Assembly: GCF_019668465.1 (NCBI RefSeq) | Contig: NZ_AP024828.1 | Location: 3,472,001-3,536,000 of the forward strand | Origin: Mycobacterium senriense | GTDB lineage: Bacteria; Actinomycetota; Actinomycetes; Mycobacteriales; Mycobacteriaceae | DNA length: 64,000 nt | Direction: 5' to 3' | In this document: positions 25,577-37,390 of the stretch, piece after piece | Layout: the number at the start of each line of letters is the position of its first letter | How positions within the stretch are numbered: position 1 is the stretch's first letter | Program-made: the position numbers and the translations under genes | The notes under the pieces: generated by a model | Told to the model about the DNA's origin: nothing | The model's input: only the letters and a program-made list of their open reading frames with translations | Database searches by the model: none

Positions 25577-25648
25577 CGCCTGCGGCGTGGACGAGCCGGC
25601 TCCGTCGAACACCGTCCCGCCGCGGATAACCAGCTCAATGTCGGCCAT
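25577..25648 (-). pseudogene. 5' remnant of an amidohydrolase/D-aminoacylase-type gene
   Basis: From ATG at 25648 the minus strand encodes MADIELVIRGGTVFDGAGSS, the canonical first strand of metal-dependent amidohydrolases such as N-acyl-D-amino-acid deacylases. The similarity stops after about 24 codons and the frame runs into antisense of the SDR gene. A ribosome site (GAGGG) still precedes the ATG, and the TetR operators lie directly upstream. This looks like a gene once divergent from the TetR gene whose body has been deleted. The exact break point is estimated. Confidence 0.6.
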
Positions 25649-25663
25649 CTGCTGCCAGCCCTC

Positions 25664-25679
25664 GATACTAGCTAGTATC
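25664..25679. promoter_or_regulatory. TetR operator, copy 1
   Basis: GATACTAGCTAGTATC is a perfect 16-bp palindrome. With copy 2 it forms a tandem pair whose centres are 21 bp apart, two helical turns. It lies between the truncated amidohydrolase start and the TetR start, so it most likely binds this TetR protein. Confidence 0.75.
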
Positions 25680-25684
25680 CAGTC

Positions 25685-25700
25685 GATACCGTCGAGTATG
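25685..25700. promoter_or_regulatory. TetR operator, copy 2
   Basis: GATACCGTCGAGTATG repeats the arms GATAC and AGTAT of copy 1 with a different 5-base centre. It ends only 8 bases before the TetR ATG at 25709, so binding would block transcription start directly (autorepression). Confidence 0.7.
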
Positions 25701-25708
25701 CTGTGGCC

Positions 25709-26353
25709 ATGTCGCCCGTCAAGCCGCATCGAACCCGCCCCACCCGCGGCGAGGTTCGTGACCGGATCCTGGACGCGGCGTCGAAGGTTTTCGCCGCCGA
25801 AGGGTTCGCCGGCGCCACCATCGACGCGATCGGCCAGTCCGCGGGTTTCACAAAAGGTGCCGTCTACTCGAACTTCGAATCCAAGGACGGACTGTTCCTG
25901 GCGCTGCTCGACCGCGAGTTCGAGCTCCGCGGCGAGCAGATCGCCACGGTGCTGGACAGCAGCGGTGGCGACACAGGTGCAGCCGCACGTGAATTGAGCC
26001 GCTCATGGCTCGACTCAGTTCGCGACCATTCCGACTTTTACGTGCTGTTCGTCGAATACTGGCTGCGCGCCCAGCGTGATCCCCAGCTGCGTGCGGGCCT
26101 CATCGAACGCCGCCGCGCCGCCGCCGCCGACCAAGCGGTGCAGATCGTCAAATCGACCCCCTCCGTGGCGCCCGATCGCGAGTTGGCCGACCTCGCCCAG
26201 CTCGTCGTCACGATCAACCTCGGCATCGCGATGGAAGAGGTCCTGCGTCCCGGGACCATCAACCCCGACCTGCTCGCGCAGCTGATCACCGCGGTGCTGG
26301 AATCGGTCCCGGTTTCCGCCGATCAGGGAGAGCCTCGCCATGGATGCAAATGA
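25709..26353 (+). CDS. TetR family transcriptional regulator
   Basis: This 214-residue regulator has the N-terminal helix-turn-helix RILDAASKVFAAEGFAGATI followed by GFTKGAVYSNFESKDGLFLAL, the standard TetR pattern at about 17-65. The C-terminal helical domain would bind an effector that is not identifiable. ATG at 25709 is used; GTG at 25703 is possible. No clear ribosome site is present, so the message may be nearly leaderless. The two 16-bp operators sit immediately upstream. The gene overlaps the ATPase-like gene by 14 bases, so it probably represses itself plus the transporter-like genes. Confidence 0.92.
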   Translation: MSPVKPHRTRPTRGEVRDRILDAASKVFAAEGFAGATIDAIGQSAGFTKGAVYSNFESKDGLFLALLDREFELRGEQIATVLDSSGGDTGAAARELSRSWLDSVRDHSDFYVLFVEYWLRAQRDPQLRAGLIERRRAAAADQAVQIVKSTPSVAPDRELADLAQLVVTINLGIAMEEVLRPGTINPDLLAQLITAVLESVPVSADQGEPRHGCK

Positions 26354-27017
26354 CGGGCCCGACGCCGCGGCCCCGATCATCACCGCCCGCGGTTTAGGCG
26401 TCGACGGCGAACACGGCGCCCTCTTCTCGGATATCGATCTCGCGCTCCCACCGGGTTTTCACGCGATTCGGATGCCCGGCGGACCGGGGCAGACCACGCT
26501 GCTGCTGACACTCGCCGGACGTTTCAAGCCGAGCCACGGCACGCTGACCGTCCTCGGTCAAACCACCCCGCGCGCGATCCGCCGGCACTGCTCGATCGCC
26601 GCCTTCGAAGACATCGACGAGCTGGAGGAATCGGTGACGGTGGAGACCGTTCTCGCCGAGCAACGCCGATGGCTGGCGCCGTGGTACTCACCTGTGCCGC
26701 TGCAAGCCGGCCAGGCCGAGCTGACCGAGGTTTTCGGCGAGATGAGCCCGCCGTCCCACGACACGTACATCGTCGAATTGTCAGACCTGGAACTGTTTTT
26801 GCTGCGAATCACGCTGGCGTTGCTATCGAACCGTCCGATCCTGGTGGTCGGCGACCTCGAGCAGGTTCGTGACAATTCCCGACGGGCGATCGCGGTCGAC
26901 CGACTGGGCGTGATTGCGAAACAGCGCACCGTCGTCGTCGGGGTGACCAACCCACTCGGCGCGGACGCGCCCGACCACGAACTTCACGATCACCGCATCC
27001 TGACCGGAGAGGACTGA
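26340..27017 (+). CDS. Degenerate ABC ATPase-like protein
   Basis: This 225-residue protein has the outline of an ABC ATP-binding subunit, but key motifs are changed. The Walker A region reads MPGGPGQTTLL (45-55), where the essential Lys is Q51. The signature LSGGQ reads LSDLE, and the Walker B region reads ILVVGDLEQ, lacking the catalytic Glu after the Asp. It probably does not hydrolyse ATP in the usual way and may be a structural partner of the YhgE-type membrane protein that follows. ATG at 26340 has GGGAGAG upstream and lies inside the TetR 3' end. Confidence 0.75.
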   Translation: MDANDGPDAAAPIITARGLGVDGEHGALFSDIDLALPPGFHAIRMPGGPGQTTLLLTLAGRFKPSHGTLTVLGQTTPRAIRRHCSIAAFEDIDELEESVTVETVLAEQRRWLAPWYSPVPLQAGQAELTEVFGEMSPPSHDTYIVELSDLELFLLRITLALLSNRPILVVGDLEQVRDNSRRAIAVDRLGVIAKQRTVVVGVTNPLGADAPDHELHDHRILTGED

Positions 27018-27019
27018 CG

Positions 27020-28924
27020 ATGCTGGCTGGACTAGCCTTTGGCTCGGAGATCAAACGTTTCGGCCGCAGCCGGTTGACACGCGTGGCCATCGTCGTGCTG
27101 ATGCTGCTGCCCCTGGTATATGGGGCGCTGTACCTGTGGGCGTTCTGGGATCCCTTCGGCCACACCAACAAGATGCCGGTGGCGCTGGTCAACTCCGACC
27201 GCGGCGCCGTCGTATCCGGGCAGCAGTTCAACGCCGGCGCGGAGATCGCCAAAAGCCTGACCGCGGACGGCGGGCTGGACTGGCACGTCGTGGACTTAGC
27301 GGAGGCACGCAACGGAGTCGACCACGGCAAGTACTACTTCATGGTCGAGTTGCCGCCGGACTTCAGCGCGGCGATCGCTTCGCCGGTGACCGGGCAACCC
27401 AAGAAGGCCAACCTGATCGCTGTCTACAACGACGCCAACAACTACATCTCCACGAGTATCGGGCGTACCGCGATCGGCCAGGTACTGAACGCCGTGTCCA
27501 GCCGGATCTCGGGGCAGGCCGTCAATCAGATGCTGTCGGTGGTGGTTTCGTCGGGATCGGGTATCAAGCAGGCCGCAGACGGTGCCGCTCAACTCGATGA
27601 CGGCGCCGGTCAGCTGGCGGCCGGTCTGGACACCGCGCGGTCCGGCTCGGCAACTCTGGCCGCCGGCGCCAAGCAGCTGTCAGACGGCATCAACCAGGCC
27701 ACCGACCCGCTGCTCGCGGTGACCAAGGCGGTGTCGCAAATCGGCGGCAGCACGCAGCAACTGCAACAGGGCGCAACCGCGCTTGCGCAGGTCAACGACC
27801 AGATCGGTACCATCGCCACGGCGCAGGATGCGGCCGCAAACTCGCTTTCATCGGTGATCGATCAGCTCTCGGCACGACAGGATCCGCTGGCAAATAACCT
27901 GCGCGGCGTCCAAGATCAGCTTCGGGGTCATCAGTTCACACCCCAGATCCGCCAGCAGCTCACCGACGCGCAAAACGCGGCGATCGCCATGACATCGGGG
28001 TTGCGCAACCCAGGCAGTCCGCTCGCGTCGGCGCTCGACCAGGTTGGCAGCAAGGGCCAGGACCTGACGAACAAGCTCACCCAACTGCGCGACGGAGCCC
28101 AGCAAGTCGCCACCGGCAACGCCGAATTGGCGGGCGGCATCGCCAAACTCGACGACGGCGCACGACAACTCAAGACGGGATCGGCCGAGCTGGCGACCAA
28201 ACTCGCCGAGGGGGCCAAGCAGGTACCCAACTGGACGACCCAGCAAAAGGATGCGGTCGCCGACACCATCGGTGGTCCGGTGCAACTCGAGGCTTCACAC
28301 GAGAACGCCGCGCCCAACTTCGGCACCGGGATGGCTCCGTTCTTTCTCACGCTCGCGTTGTTCTTCGGCGCCCTGGTGCTGTGGATGGTGCTGCGGCCCT
28401 TGCAGACTCGCGCGATCGCCGCGGAGGTGCTCGCGCTCCGCGTGGTGCTCGCCAGCTACCTACCTGCCGCCGCGATCGCGGTGTTCCAAGCCGTCGTTCT
28501 CTACTGCGTGGTCCGGTTCGCCCTCGGTATGCACGCCGTGCACCCGGTGGCGATGCTGGGCTTCATGGTGCTGATTTCCGGCGCGTTCGTAGCCGCGACG
28601 CAGGCGATCAATGCGCTCGTTGGTCCAGCGGTGGGCCGGGTGCTGATCATGGCCCTGCTCATGCTGCAGCTCGTCAGTGCAGGCGGCATGTACCCCGTGG
28701 AAACCACGTCACGGCCATTCCAGGTCCTGCACCGCTTCGATCCGATGACCTATGGCGTCAACGGACTCCGGCAGCTGATACTCGGCGGCATCGACGCTCG
28801 ACTATGGCAGGCCATCATCGTGCTGGTCGGGATAACGGCTGTCGCACTGGCGATCTCCTGCCTGTCGGCGCGAAGAGACCGGGTCTGGAATCTCAGCAGG
28901 CTGATCCCCGCGATCAAGATGTAG
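27020..28924 (+). CDS. YhgE/Pip-type ABC-2 membrane protein
   Basis: This 634-residue protein has the YhgE/Pip layout. One N-terminal membrane helix (VAIVVLMLLPLVYGALYLWA, about 22-41) is followed by a large extracytoplasmic domain with repeated [L/Q]xxGAxQLxxG-type heptads (about 190-410, probably coiled), then five to six C-terminal helices from about 440 (MAPFFLTLALFFGALVLWMV onward). The fold is related to ABC-2 permeases and MmpL-associated exporters; substrates are unknown, possibly lipids or small amphiphiles. It starts 2 bases after the ATPase-like gene and is the last gene of the TetR operon. Confidence 0.87.
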   Translation: MLAGLAFGSEIKRFGRSRLTRVAIVVLMLLPLVYGALYLWAFWDPFGHTNKMPVALVNSDRGAVVSGQQFNAGAEIAKSLTADGGLDWHVVDLAEARNGVDHGKYYFMVELPPDFSAAIASPVTGQPKKANLIAVYNDANNYISTSIGRTAIGQVLNAVSSRISGQAVNQMLSVVVSSGSGIKQAADGAAQLDDGAGQLAAGLDTARSGSATLAAGAKQLSDGINQATDPLLAVTKAVSQIGGSTQQLQQGATALAQVNDQIGTIATAQDAAANSLSSVIDQLSARQDPLANNLRGVQDQLRGHQFTPQIRQQLTDAQNAAIAMTSGLRNPGSPLASALDQVGSKGQDLTNKLTQLRDGAQQVATGNAELAGGIAKLDDGARQLKTGSAELATKLAEGAKQVPNWTTQQKDAVADTIGGPVQLEASHENAAPNFGTGMAPFFLTLALFFGALVLWMVLRPLQTRAIAAEVLALRVVLASYLPAAAIAVFQAVVLYCVVRFALGMHAVHPVAMLGFMVLISGAFVAATQAINALVGPAVGRVLIMALLMLQLVSAGGMYPVETTSRPFQVLHRFDPMTYGVNGLRQLILGGIDARLWQAIIVLVGITAVALAISCLSARRDRVWNLSRLIPAIKM

Positions 28925-28933
28925 GCGAAGCTT

Positions 28934-30091
28934 TCATGCGATCCCGAAATCGATGATGCCCCGGACGATTTTGCCGTTGAGCAGGTCGTCGTAGGCGTCG
29001 TTGACCTCGTCGAGGCGATAGCGCTTGGTGATCATCTCGTCGAGCTGAAGTTGGCCCGTCTCATAAAGCCTGGCCAGCCGGGAGATGTCCGCCTTCGGGT
29101 TGCACGAGCCGAATATGGTGCCGGCCAACGTCTTGTTCATCAGGATGAAATCCTGCAGGTCGATCTTCACCGACCGGGTCAACTGCGACGTCATGCCGGT
29201 GAGCACGCAGGTGCCGCCCTTACGGGTGAGCTTCACGGCATCGCGGACGTCTTCCGGGGTGATCAACGAGGGCGAGACCACCACCGCGTCGGCCATCACG
29301 CCGTAGGTCAGGCCGCGCACCAGATCCAGCGCCTCGTCGATTGTCGCGGCGCTGTGTGTCGCGCCGAACTGCAGCGCCGACTTCTGTTTGAAGTCAACCG
29401 GATCCACCGCGACGATCTGCGCGGCGCCGTTGATGCGGGCCCCCTGAATCGCGCCCGTGCCGATCCCGCCGACGCCGATCACCACGACCGTGTCGCCCGC
29501 GCGCATGTTGGACCGGTTGGCGACGGAACCGTAACCTGTTGGGATGGCGCAGGACAGCAGAGCGCTCGATGTCAGTGGCAGGTGTTGCTCGATCTTCACC
29601 AGTGAATTCGTCGATACCACAGTGTGTTCGGCGAATGCGCCGATCTTGGCGATGTGACCAAGGCTGCGGCCGTCGGCGGTGTGGTGGCGGAACGTGCCGT
29701 CCGTCGGCATCCCCGGGATCATGGTGCCGATGCCGACGTCACACAGGTACTCGATTCCGCTGGCGCACCAACGGCATTGGCCGCACACGGCCACGAACGA
29801 CATCACCACGTGGTCACCCGGCTCGAAGTCGGTGACACCCGGGCCGACCTCGCGCACCACGCCGGAGCCCTCGTGGCCACCGATCGTCGGAAACATGGTC
29901 GGCAGCCCCATCGATCGCATCACCTCGTTGGGCGCCGACATGTCACCTTTGAGGATGTGGTCGTCGGAGTGGCACAAGCCGGCCGCCGCCATCTGCACCA
30001 GGACCTCGCCGGCCTGGGGGGGATCGAGCTCGAATTCCTCGACGGACCATGGCCCGCCGACGTCGTGCAGGATCGCTGCGCGGCTTCTCAT
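28934..30091 (-). CDS. NDMA-dependent (mycofactocin-linked) alcohol dehydrogenase
   Basis: This 385-residue zinc alcohol dehydrogenase has catalytic-zinc ligands in GLCHSD and GHEGSG, structural-zinc Cys in CGQCRWC and EYLC, and the nucleotide loop GVGGIG. The overall sequence fits the Rxyl_3153-type NDMA-dependent family, whose members keep NAD tightly bound and rely on mycofactocin for re-oxidation (family knowledge). It probably oxidises the alcohol formed by the P450 encoded just upstream: the ATG at 30091 overlaps that stop as ATGA. The 3' end lies 9 bases from the convergent YhgE-type gene. Confidence 0.9.
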   Translation of the reverse strand: MRSRAAILHDVGGPWSVEEFELDPPQAGEVLVQMAAAGLCHSDDHILKGDMSAPNEVMRSMGLPTMFPTIGGHEGSGVVREVGPGVTDFEPGDHVVMSFVAVCGQCRWCASGIEYLCDVGIGTMIPGMPTDGTFRHHTADGRSLGHIAKIGAFAEHTVVSTNSLVKIEQHLPLTSSALLSCAIPTGYGSVANRSNMRAGDTVVVIGVGGIGTGAIQGARINGAAQIVAVDPVDFKQKSALQFGATHSAATIDEALDLVRGLTYGVMADAVVVSPSLITPEDVRDAVKLTRKGGTCVLTGMTSQLTRSVKIDLQDFILMNKTLAGTIFGSCNPKADISRLARLYETGQLQLDEMITKRYRLDEVNDAYDDLLNGKIVRGIIDFGIA

Positions 30092-31320
30092 GCGGCGGGG
30101 GCGAACGTCACCGGAAGCTTGTTCGGCGACCGGAAGGTGAGCCCGACGATCTTGGATTCCTCGCCGGTTCCGTCGTCGGGCATGAATGCCAGATTATCGA
30201 CGCGGTCTAAGAGGCTGTTCAACATGACCCGGGTTTCCAGCCGGGCCAGGTGCATGCCGAGGCACATGTGGATCCCGCCGGCGAAGGCGATGTGGGATTG
30301 CCGCGGCCGGCGGATGTCGAAAGTGTTGGGATTGGTCCAGCGGGACTCGTCACGGTTGGCTGAGCCCATACACATATCGATCTGAGCGTCGGCAGGGATT
30401 GTCTTACCGCCGATTTCGACTTCTTCGGTTGTGGTCCGCATGACCGTGGTCAGTGGCGTTTCGAACCGCAGACCCTCCTCGATCGCCATCGGTATCAGTG
30501 ACCGGTCCTGGTTGACCATCGCGAGCTGCTCGGGGTGGGTCAGCAGCAGGTACAGCAGATTGCCCGATGAGCGGTAGGTGGTCTCCAGGCCGGCCGGGAG
30601 CAGCAACCGCAAGAAGGAGATGATGGCTTCGTCGGTGAGTTTCTCACCGTCGATCTCTGCGGCGACCAGGTCCCCGATGATGTCATCGGTGAGCTTGCGC
30701 CTGCGCTGCTCGACCTGTTTGAGGAAATAATCGTAGAGCTCTGTGGCGGCATTCAATCCCGCCTCGATGTCGGTCGGGATCGAGATCAGATCGAGGGACA
30801 GTCGCCGGAAGAGGTCGAGGTCCTCGGCGGGCAGACCAAGCAGCGTCGAGATGATCCGGGTGGGAAATTCGAAAGTCACCGCCTTCACCAGATCGGCTTG
30901 ACCGTCGTTCTTGACCTCGTCGACCAGTCGATCACAGACCGGATCGATGACCGACGGCTCCCAGCGTTGCAACGCGGTCGCACGGAACGCCTTGGCCACC
31001 AGGTTGCGGTGATCGTGGTGTTCCCGGCCGCCCATCGCCAGGATGGTGTGTCCCATCACCAACCCGATCGTCTTGTCGTAGGCGGCCGACGTGAAGATCC
31101 GGTCGTCGCGAAAGGCTTGGGATACACCGTTGTAATCGAACAGGACCCACTCGTCACTGGGTCGCAGCTCCTCCGGCAACTGGGTGTTATCGCCCAGGGA
31201 ACCGTGCCACACCGGGTCGGTGTGACGCATGTGTTGAAAAAACGGGTAGGGGCTGGTTTCACCGGTGAGATCGAGCAAGGGTGCGACGGGTTGACCGTTC
31301 GGGCCAGTGCTGAGCGTCAT
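30088..31320 (-). CDS. Cytochrome P450, paralogue of the 12021-13229 enzyme
   Basis: This 410-residue P450 has AGLETT in the I helix, EEGLRFE as ExxR and the haem loop FAGGIHMCLG. Shared blocks with the P450 at 12021-13229 (KTIGL, FEFPTR, LRLLLPAGLETTYRSSG) show recent common ancestry. ATG at 31320 has a strong AGGAGG about 8 bases upstream. It forms a two-gene operon with the alcohol dehydrogenase: hydroxylation followed by oxidation. An AT-rich motif-2 site lies 88 bases upstream. Confidence 0.93.
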   Translation of the reverse strand: MTLSTGPNGQPVAPLLDLTGETSPYPFFQHMRHTDPVWHGSLGDNTQLPEELRPSDEWVLFDYNGVSQAFRDDRIFTSAAYDKTIGLVMGHTILAMGGREHHDHRNLVAKAFRATALQRWEPSVIDPVCDRLVDEVKNDGQADLVKAVTFEFPTRIISTLLGLPAEDLDLFRRLSLDLISIPTDIEAGLNAATELYDYFLKQVEQRRRKLTDDIIGDLVAAEIDGEKLTDEAIISFLRLLLPAGLETTYRSSGNLLYLLLTHPEQLAMVNQDRSLIPMAIEEGLRFETPLTTVMRTTTEEVEIGGKTIPADAQIDMCMGSANRDESRWTNPNTFDIRRPRQSHIAFAGGIHMCLGMHLARLETRVMLNSLLDRVDNLAFMPDDGTGEESKIVGLTFRSPNKLPVTFAPAA

Positions 31321-31644
31321 CAGCGCTCCTCCTGAAACAAAGGCGGTTCACGCGGACCGGATGACGAGTGCCCGCGAAATCCCGGCGGGTATACCGAGCG
31401 GAAAATAGCTATCATAGTATAAATAGCAACGAAGCCCAATGGCTTGTGCTCGCCGGGCCGACCGGCGAAGCATTCGCGGCGTGGGCGAAGGCCCACTCGA
31501 TACGGCTCCCATTTCCACCGCTGCCCCGAGCACCTGGTGCGTCGCCACTTAAAAGCGCAGGTCTACCTTGAAGGTGGTTTACGGTAAGGCCGACCTTCCG
31601 GGACCGCCGATGAGCACGCACGACGAGCCCGAAAATGAGTTGAT
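31321..31644. other. Divergent intergenic region P450 / esterase-like gene
   Basis: These 324 bases hold the motif-2 site at 31408-31427. In the rest (31428-31644) all frames give short translations without recognisable family sequence. No gene is called. Confidence 0.55.
31408..31427. promoter_or_regulatory. Motif-2 AT-rich site before the P450
   Basis: GCTATCATAGTATAAATAGC has 5-bp inverted ends and contains the 18-bp core CTATCATAGTATAAATAG. The core matches the core at 56498 at 15 of 18 positions. It stands out in GC-rich DNA and lies between divergent genes. Confidence 0.5.
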
Positions 31645-32604
31645 ATGACACAGACGAACCTGGCCCGGCCGCACGGTCTCAGCCGCATCGATCCGGTGCT
31701 GCGCGACGCCGCCGTGGAGTTGGGCGCCTTCGAATTCCGCGCCGAGACACTGCCGGCCGAGCGCGAACACGCCAACCTGCTGGCCGCGCAGCGCGCCGCG
31801 GCGGCCGATACCACTGGCGTCTCCGTCGATTCACGATCCATCGCCGGTCCGGAGGGCCGGCAGCTGGGCCTGCGTTTGTATCGTGGCCGCACCGAATCCT
31901 CCGCGCCCCTGGTGGTGTACGCGCACGGCGGCGGGTTCGTCACCGGGAACCTGGAGACCGACCACGCGCACTGCGTGGAGCTGGCCCGTGACGGTGATTG
32001 TCTGGTGGTTTCCGTGGACTACCGACTGGCCCCCGAAAATCCGTGTCCCGCGGCGCTCGACGATGTCGAGGCGGCCTTCCGTTACGCCGTCGAGAACAGC
32101 GCGGAGCTGGACGCCGACGCAAGCCGCATCGCGGTAATGGGCCGCGACGCGGGCGCGGCGCTGGTCGCGGGTCGGACCCAACGCATGTTCGACCAGGAAG
32201 GTCCGGCGATCCTGATGCAGATCCTGCACCAGCCGATGCTCGATTCCGATGCCACGCCGTCGCGTCGGGAATTCCAGCGCACCCCGGGTCTCAACGGTCC
32301 GGCCGTGAGCCGGGCGTGGAACCACTATCTCGGCGACGCCCGCGCCAACGGTCAGCACGTCCCCGCGCACCGGGCCAATCTCGAGGGCCTGCCGCCCACG
32401 TTCGTCAGCTGCTCCGAGATCGATCCGTGCCGGGACGAGGCCGTCGACTACGCCATCCGGCTGTTGCACGCGTACGTCCACACCGAATTGCACGTGATCG
32501 CCGCGACCTTCAACGGCTTCGACTCGATGGTCCCCGATTGGATTGTTTCCCAGGAGAATCGGGCGTTGCACGCGCAGGCGCTGCGCCGTGTGTTCGCGAT
32601 GTAG
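31645..32604 (+). CDS. HSL-type alpha/beta hydrolase with a broken catalytic triad
   Basis: This 319-residue protein has the hormone-sensitive-lipase/acetyl-hydrolase fold: HGGG at 94-97, VDYRLAPENPCPAALDD at about 124-140, and the acid residue D260 in SEIDP. The nucleophile elbow GxSxG reads GRDAG with Asp168 in place of Ser, and the catalytic His position reads FNGF with Asn290. Ordinary esterase activity is therefore not expected. It may bind a ligand or regulate, or be a decaying gene that still has an intact frame. The ribosome site before ATG at 31645 is weak. Confidence 0.85.
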   Translation: MTQTNLARPHGLSRIDPVLRDAAVELGAFEFRAETLPAEREHANLLAAQRAAAADTTGVSVDSRSIAGPEGRQLGLRLYRGRTESSAPLVVYAHGGGFVTGNLETDHAHCVELARDGDCLVVSVDYRLAPENPCPAALDDVEAAFRYAVENSAELDADASRIAVMGRDAGAALVAGRTQRMFDQEGPAILMQILHQPMLDSDATPSRREFQRTPGLNGPAVSRAWNHYLGDARANGQHVPAHRANLEGLPPTFVSCSEIDPCRDEAVDYAIRLLHAYVHTELHVIAATFNGFDSMVPDWIVSQENRALHAQALRRVFAM

Positions 32605-32662
32605 CACGATCGTGTTTGCCGGACCCCCGCCAACCGTCGTGACTTACTTTTACCGACTGAAC

Positions 32663-32681
32663 TCCGGTATCTCTTACCGTA
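32663..32681 (+). promoter_or_regulatory. Motif-1-like site before the acyl-CoA dehydrogenase pair
   Basis: TCCGGTATCTCTTACCGTA has an intact TACCGTA right half and a weaker left half in the same 19-bp layout. It lies 123 bases before the ATG at 32805, farther than in the other copies. Confidence 0.4.
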
Positions 32682-32804
32682 TCGAGCGTTGCTAACATCG
32701 GAATCGGCAGCCAACCGAGGACCGATCGGGCGGATGATCAAACACTCAAACCGATTCCGTTGCAGCCGCAGCGATCGAATGTCAAGAAGGATCCCCTCGG
32801 CACT

Positions 32805-33949
32805 ATGACCACCCTCGACTCTCCCGAAAAGATCCTTTTCACCTCGACCACCCAGGCGTTCCTGGAAAAGGAAGCGCCGCTGCGCCGGGTGCGGGAGCTG
32901 CACGCCGCGGGCACGTCATTCGATCCCGCGTGGTGGCAGCGGGCTGCGGAGCTCGGCTGGACGGGCCTGCTCGTGCCGGAGGAGTTGGGCGGCGGAAGCG
33001 TGTCGGAGAACGGCTTCGCCGATCTCGCGATGGTCGCCGAGCAACTCGGCAAGACGGTGGCGCCCGGACCGCTGTACCCGGTCAGCACCGTGCTGGCCGG
33101 ACTTGTCGAGTGCACAAACTCCGACGAGCACGTCGACGCCATCGAGGCGCTGGTAGCGGGTGAATCCGTGGCGTCGTGGGCGGTCTGTGAGCCCGGCCGT
33201 GGCTGGGCACCGCTGGATCCGTCGGTCACGGCCACCGAAACCGATTCCGGTTACCGCATCGACGGCGTCAAGGACCGCGTCGAGGCGGCCGCCCAGAGTG
33301 CGCTGCTGCTGGTGGTGGCGCGCTGCGGCGCGGGCGCCGAGATTCGTCAGTTCCTGATCCCGACGGACGCGCCGGGGGTCCGGATCGAGCCCCAGCAGTC
33401 GGTCGATCTGGTCAAGCAATACGGCCGGGTGCACTTCGACGGCGTCGTGGTGCCACGGTCGGCGGCCGTCGGCAGCGCCGGCGAGACGGCTGCGCTCGTC
33501 GATCGACAAAGCCAGATCGCCCAGGTGCTGCAGTGCGCCGAGGTGGTCGGTGCCCTGCAGACGGTGTTCGACCTCACCGTGCGGTGGGCGCTGGACCGGC
33601 ACACCTTCGGTCGCCCGCTGGCGTCGTATCAGGCGCTCAAGCACAAGTTCGCCGACATGAAGCTCTGGCTGGAAGCCTGTCGCGCCACCACCTCGGCGGC
33701 GGTCGCCGACGTGGCCGCCCGCGCGCCGGAAGCGAATCTGTCCGCCAGCATCGCCAAGTCCTACGTGGGCGAGATGGCGGGTCAGATCGTCCAGGCGTGT
33801 GTCCAGATGCACGGTGGCATCGGGGTCACCTGGGAGCACGACCTGCACCTGTACCTTCGCCGGATCACGTTGTACCGCGGCATGTTTGGGACCCCGGAAG
33901 AGCATAATCTGCGCGTGTACGAGTTTGAGAAGGCGGGGCGTTCGGCGAA

Positions 33950-33953
<4 letters not shown>
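32805..33953 (+). CDS. Acyl-CoA dehydrogenase, short subunit (FadE-like)
   Basis: This 382-residue acyl-CoA dehydrogenase-fold protein has the N-terminal helical part (GWTGLLVPEELGGGS), a divergent beta domain, and the C-terminal domain with RHTFGRPLASYQALKHKFAD and QMHGGIGVTWEHDLHLYLRR. The last motif is typical of the FadE group in which one subunit of a heteromer keeps part of the FAD site. ATG at 32805 is chosen as the first ATG in good family alignment; the ribosome site AAGAAGG is rather far, so an upstream TTG at 32760 cannot be excluded. The stop overlaps its partner's start by four bases. Confidence 0.87.
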
Positions 33954-37242
<3,289 letters not shown>

Positions 37243-37390
37243 CTATTTGCACACGTAGTTGTTCAGATTAGCAATCGTTCTTGCATGCGTATTGAAACGG
37301 TTGATACCGGTCTCGTTAGTGTCGGCAAATTCACCGATAAATGTAATTGGCGACTGCGAAAATCGAGGCCCGCCAAACCGCCGAGCAGCC

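Noticed and set aside
31348..31548. 66-codon minus-strand frame in the intergenic gap
   Set aside because: No family similarity, no ribosome site and it covers the motif-2 site.
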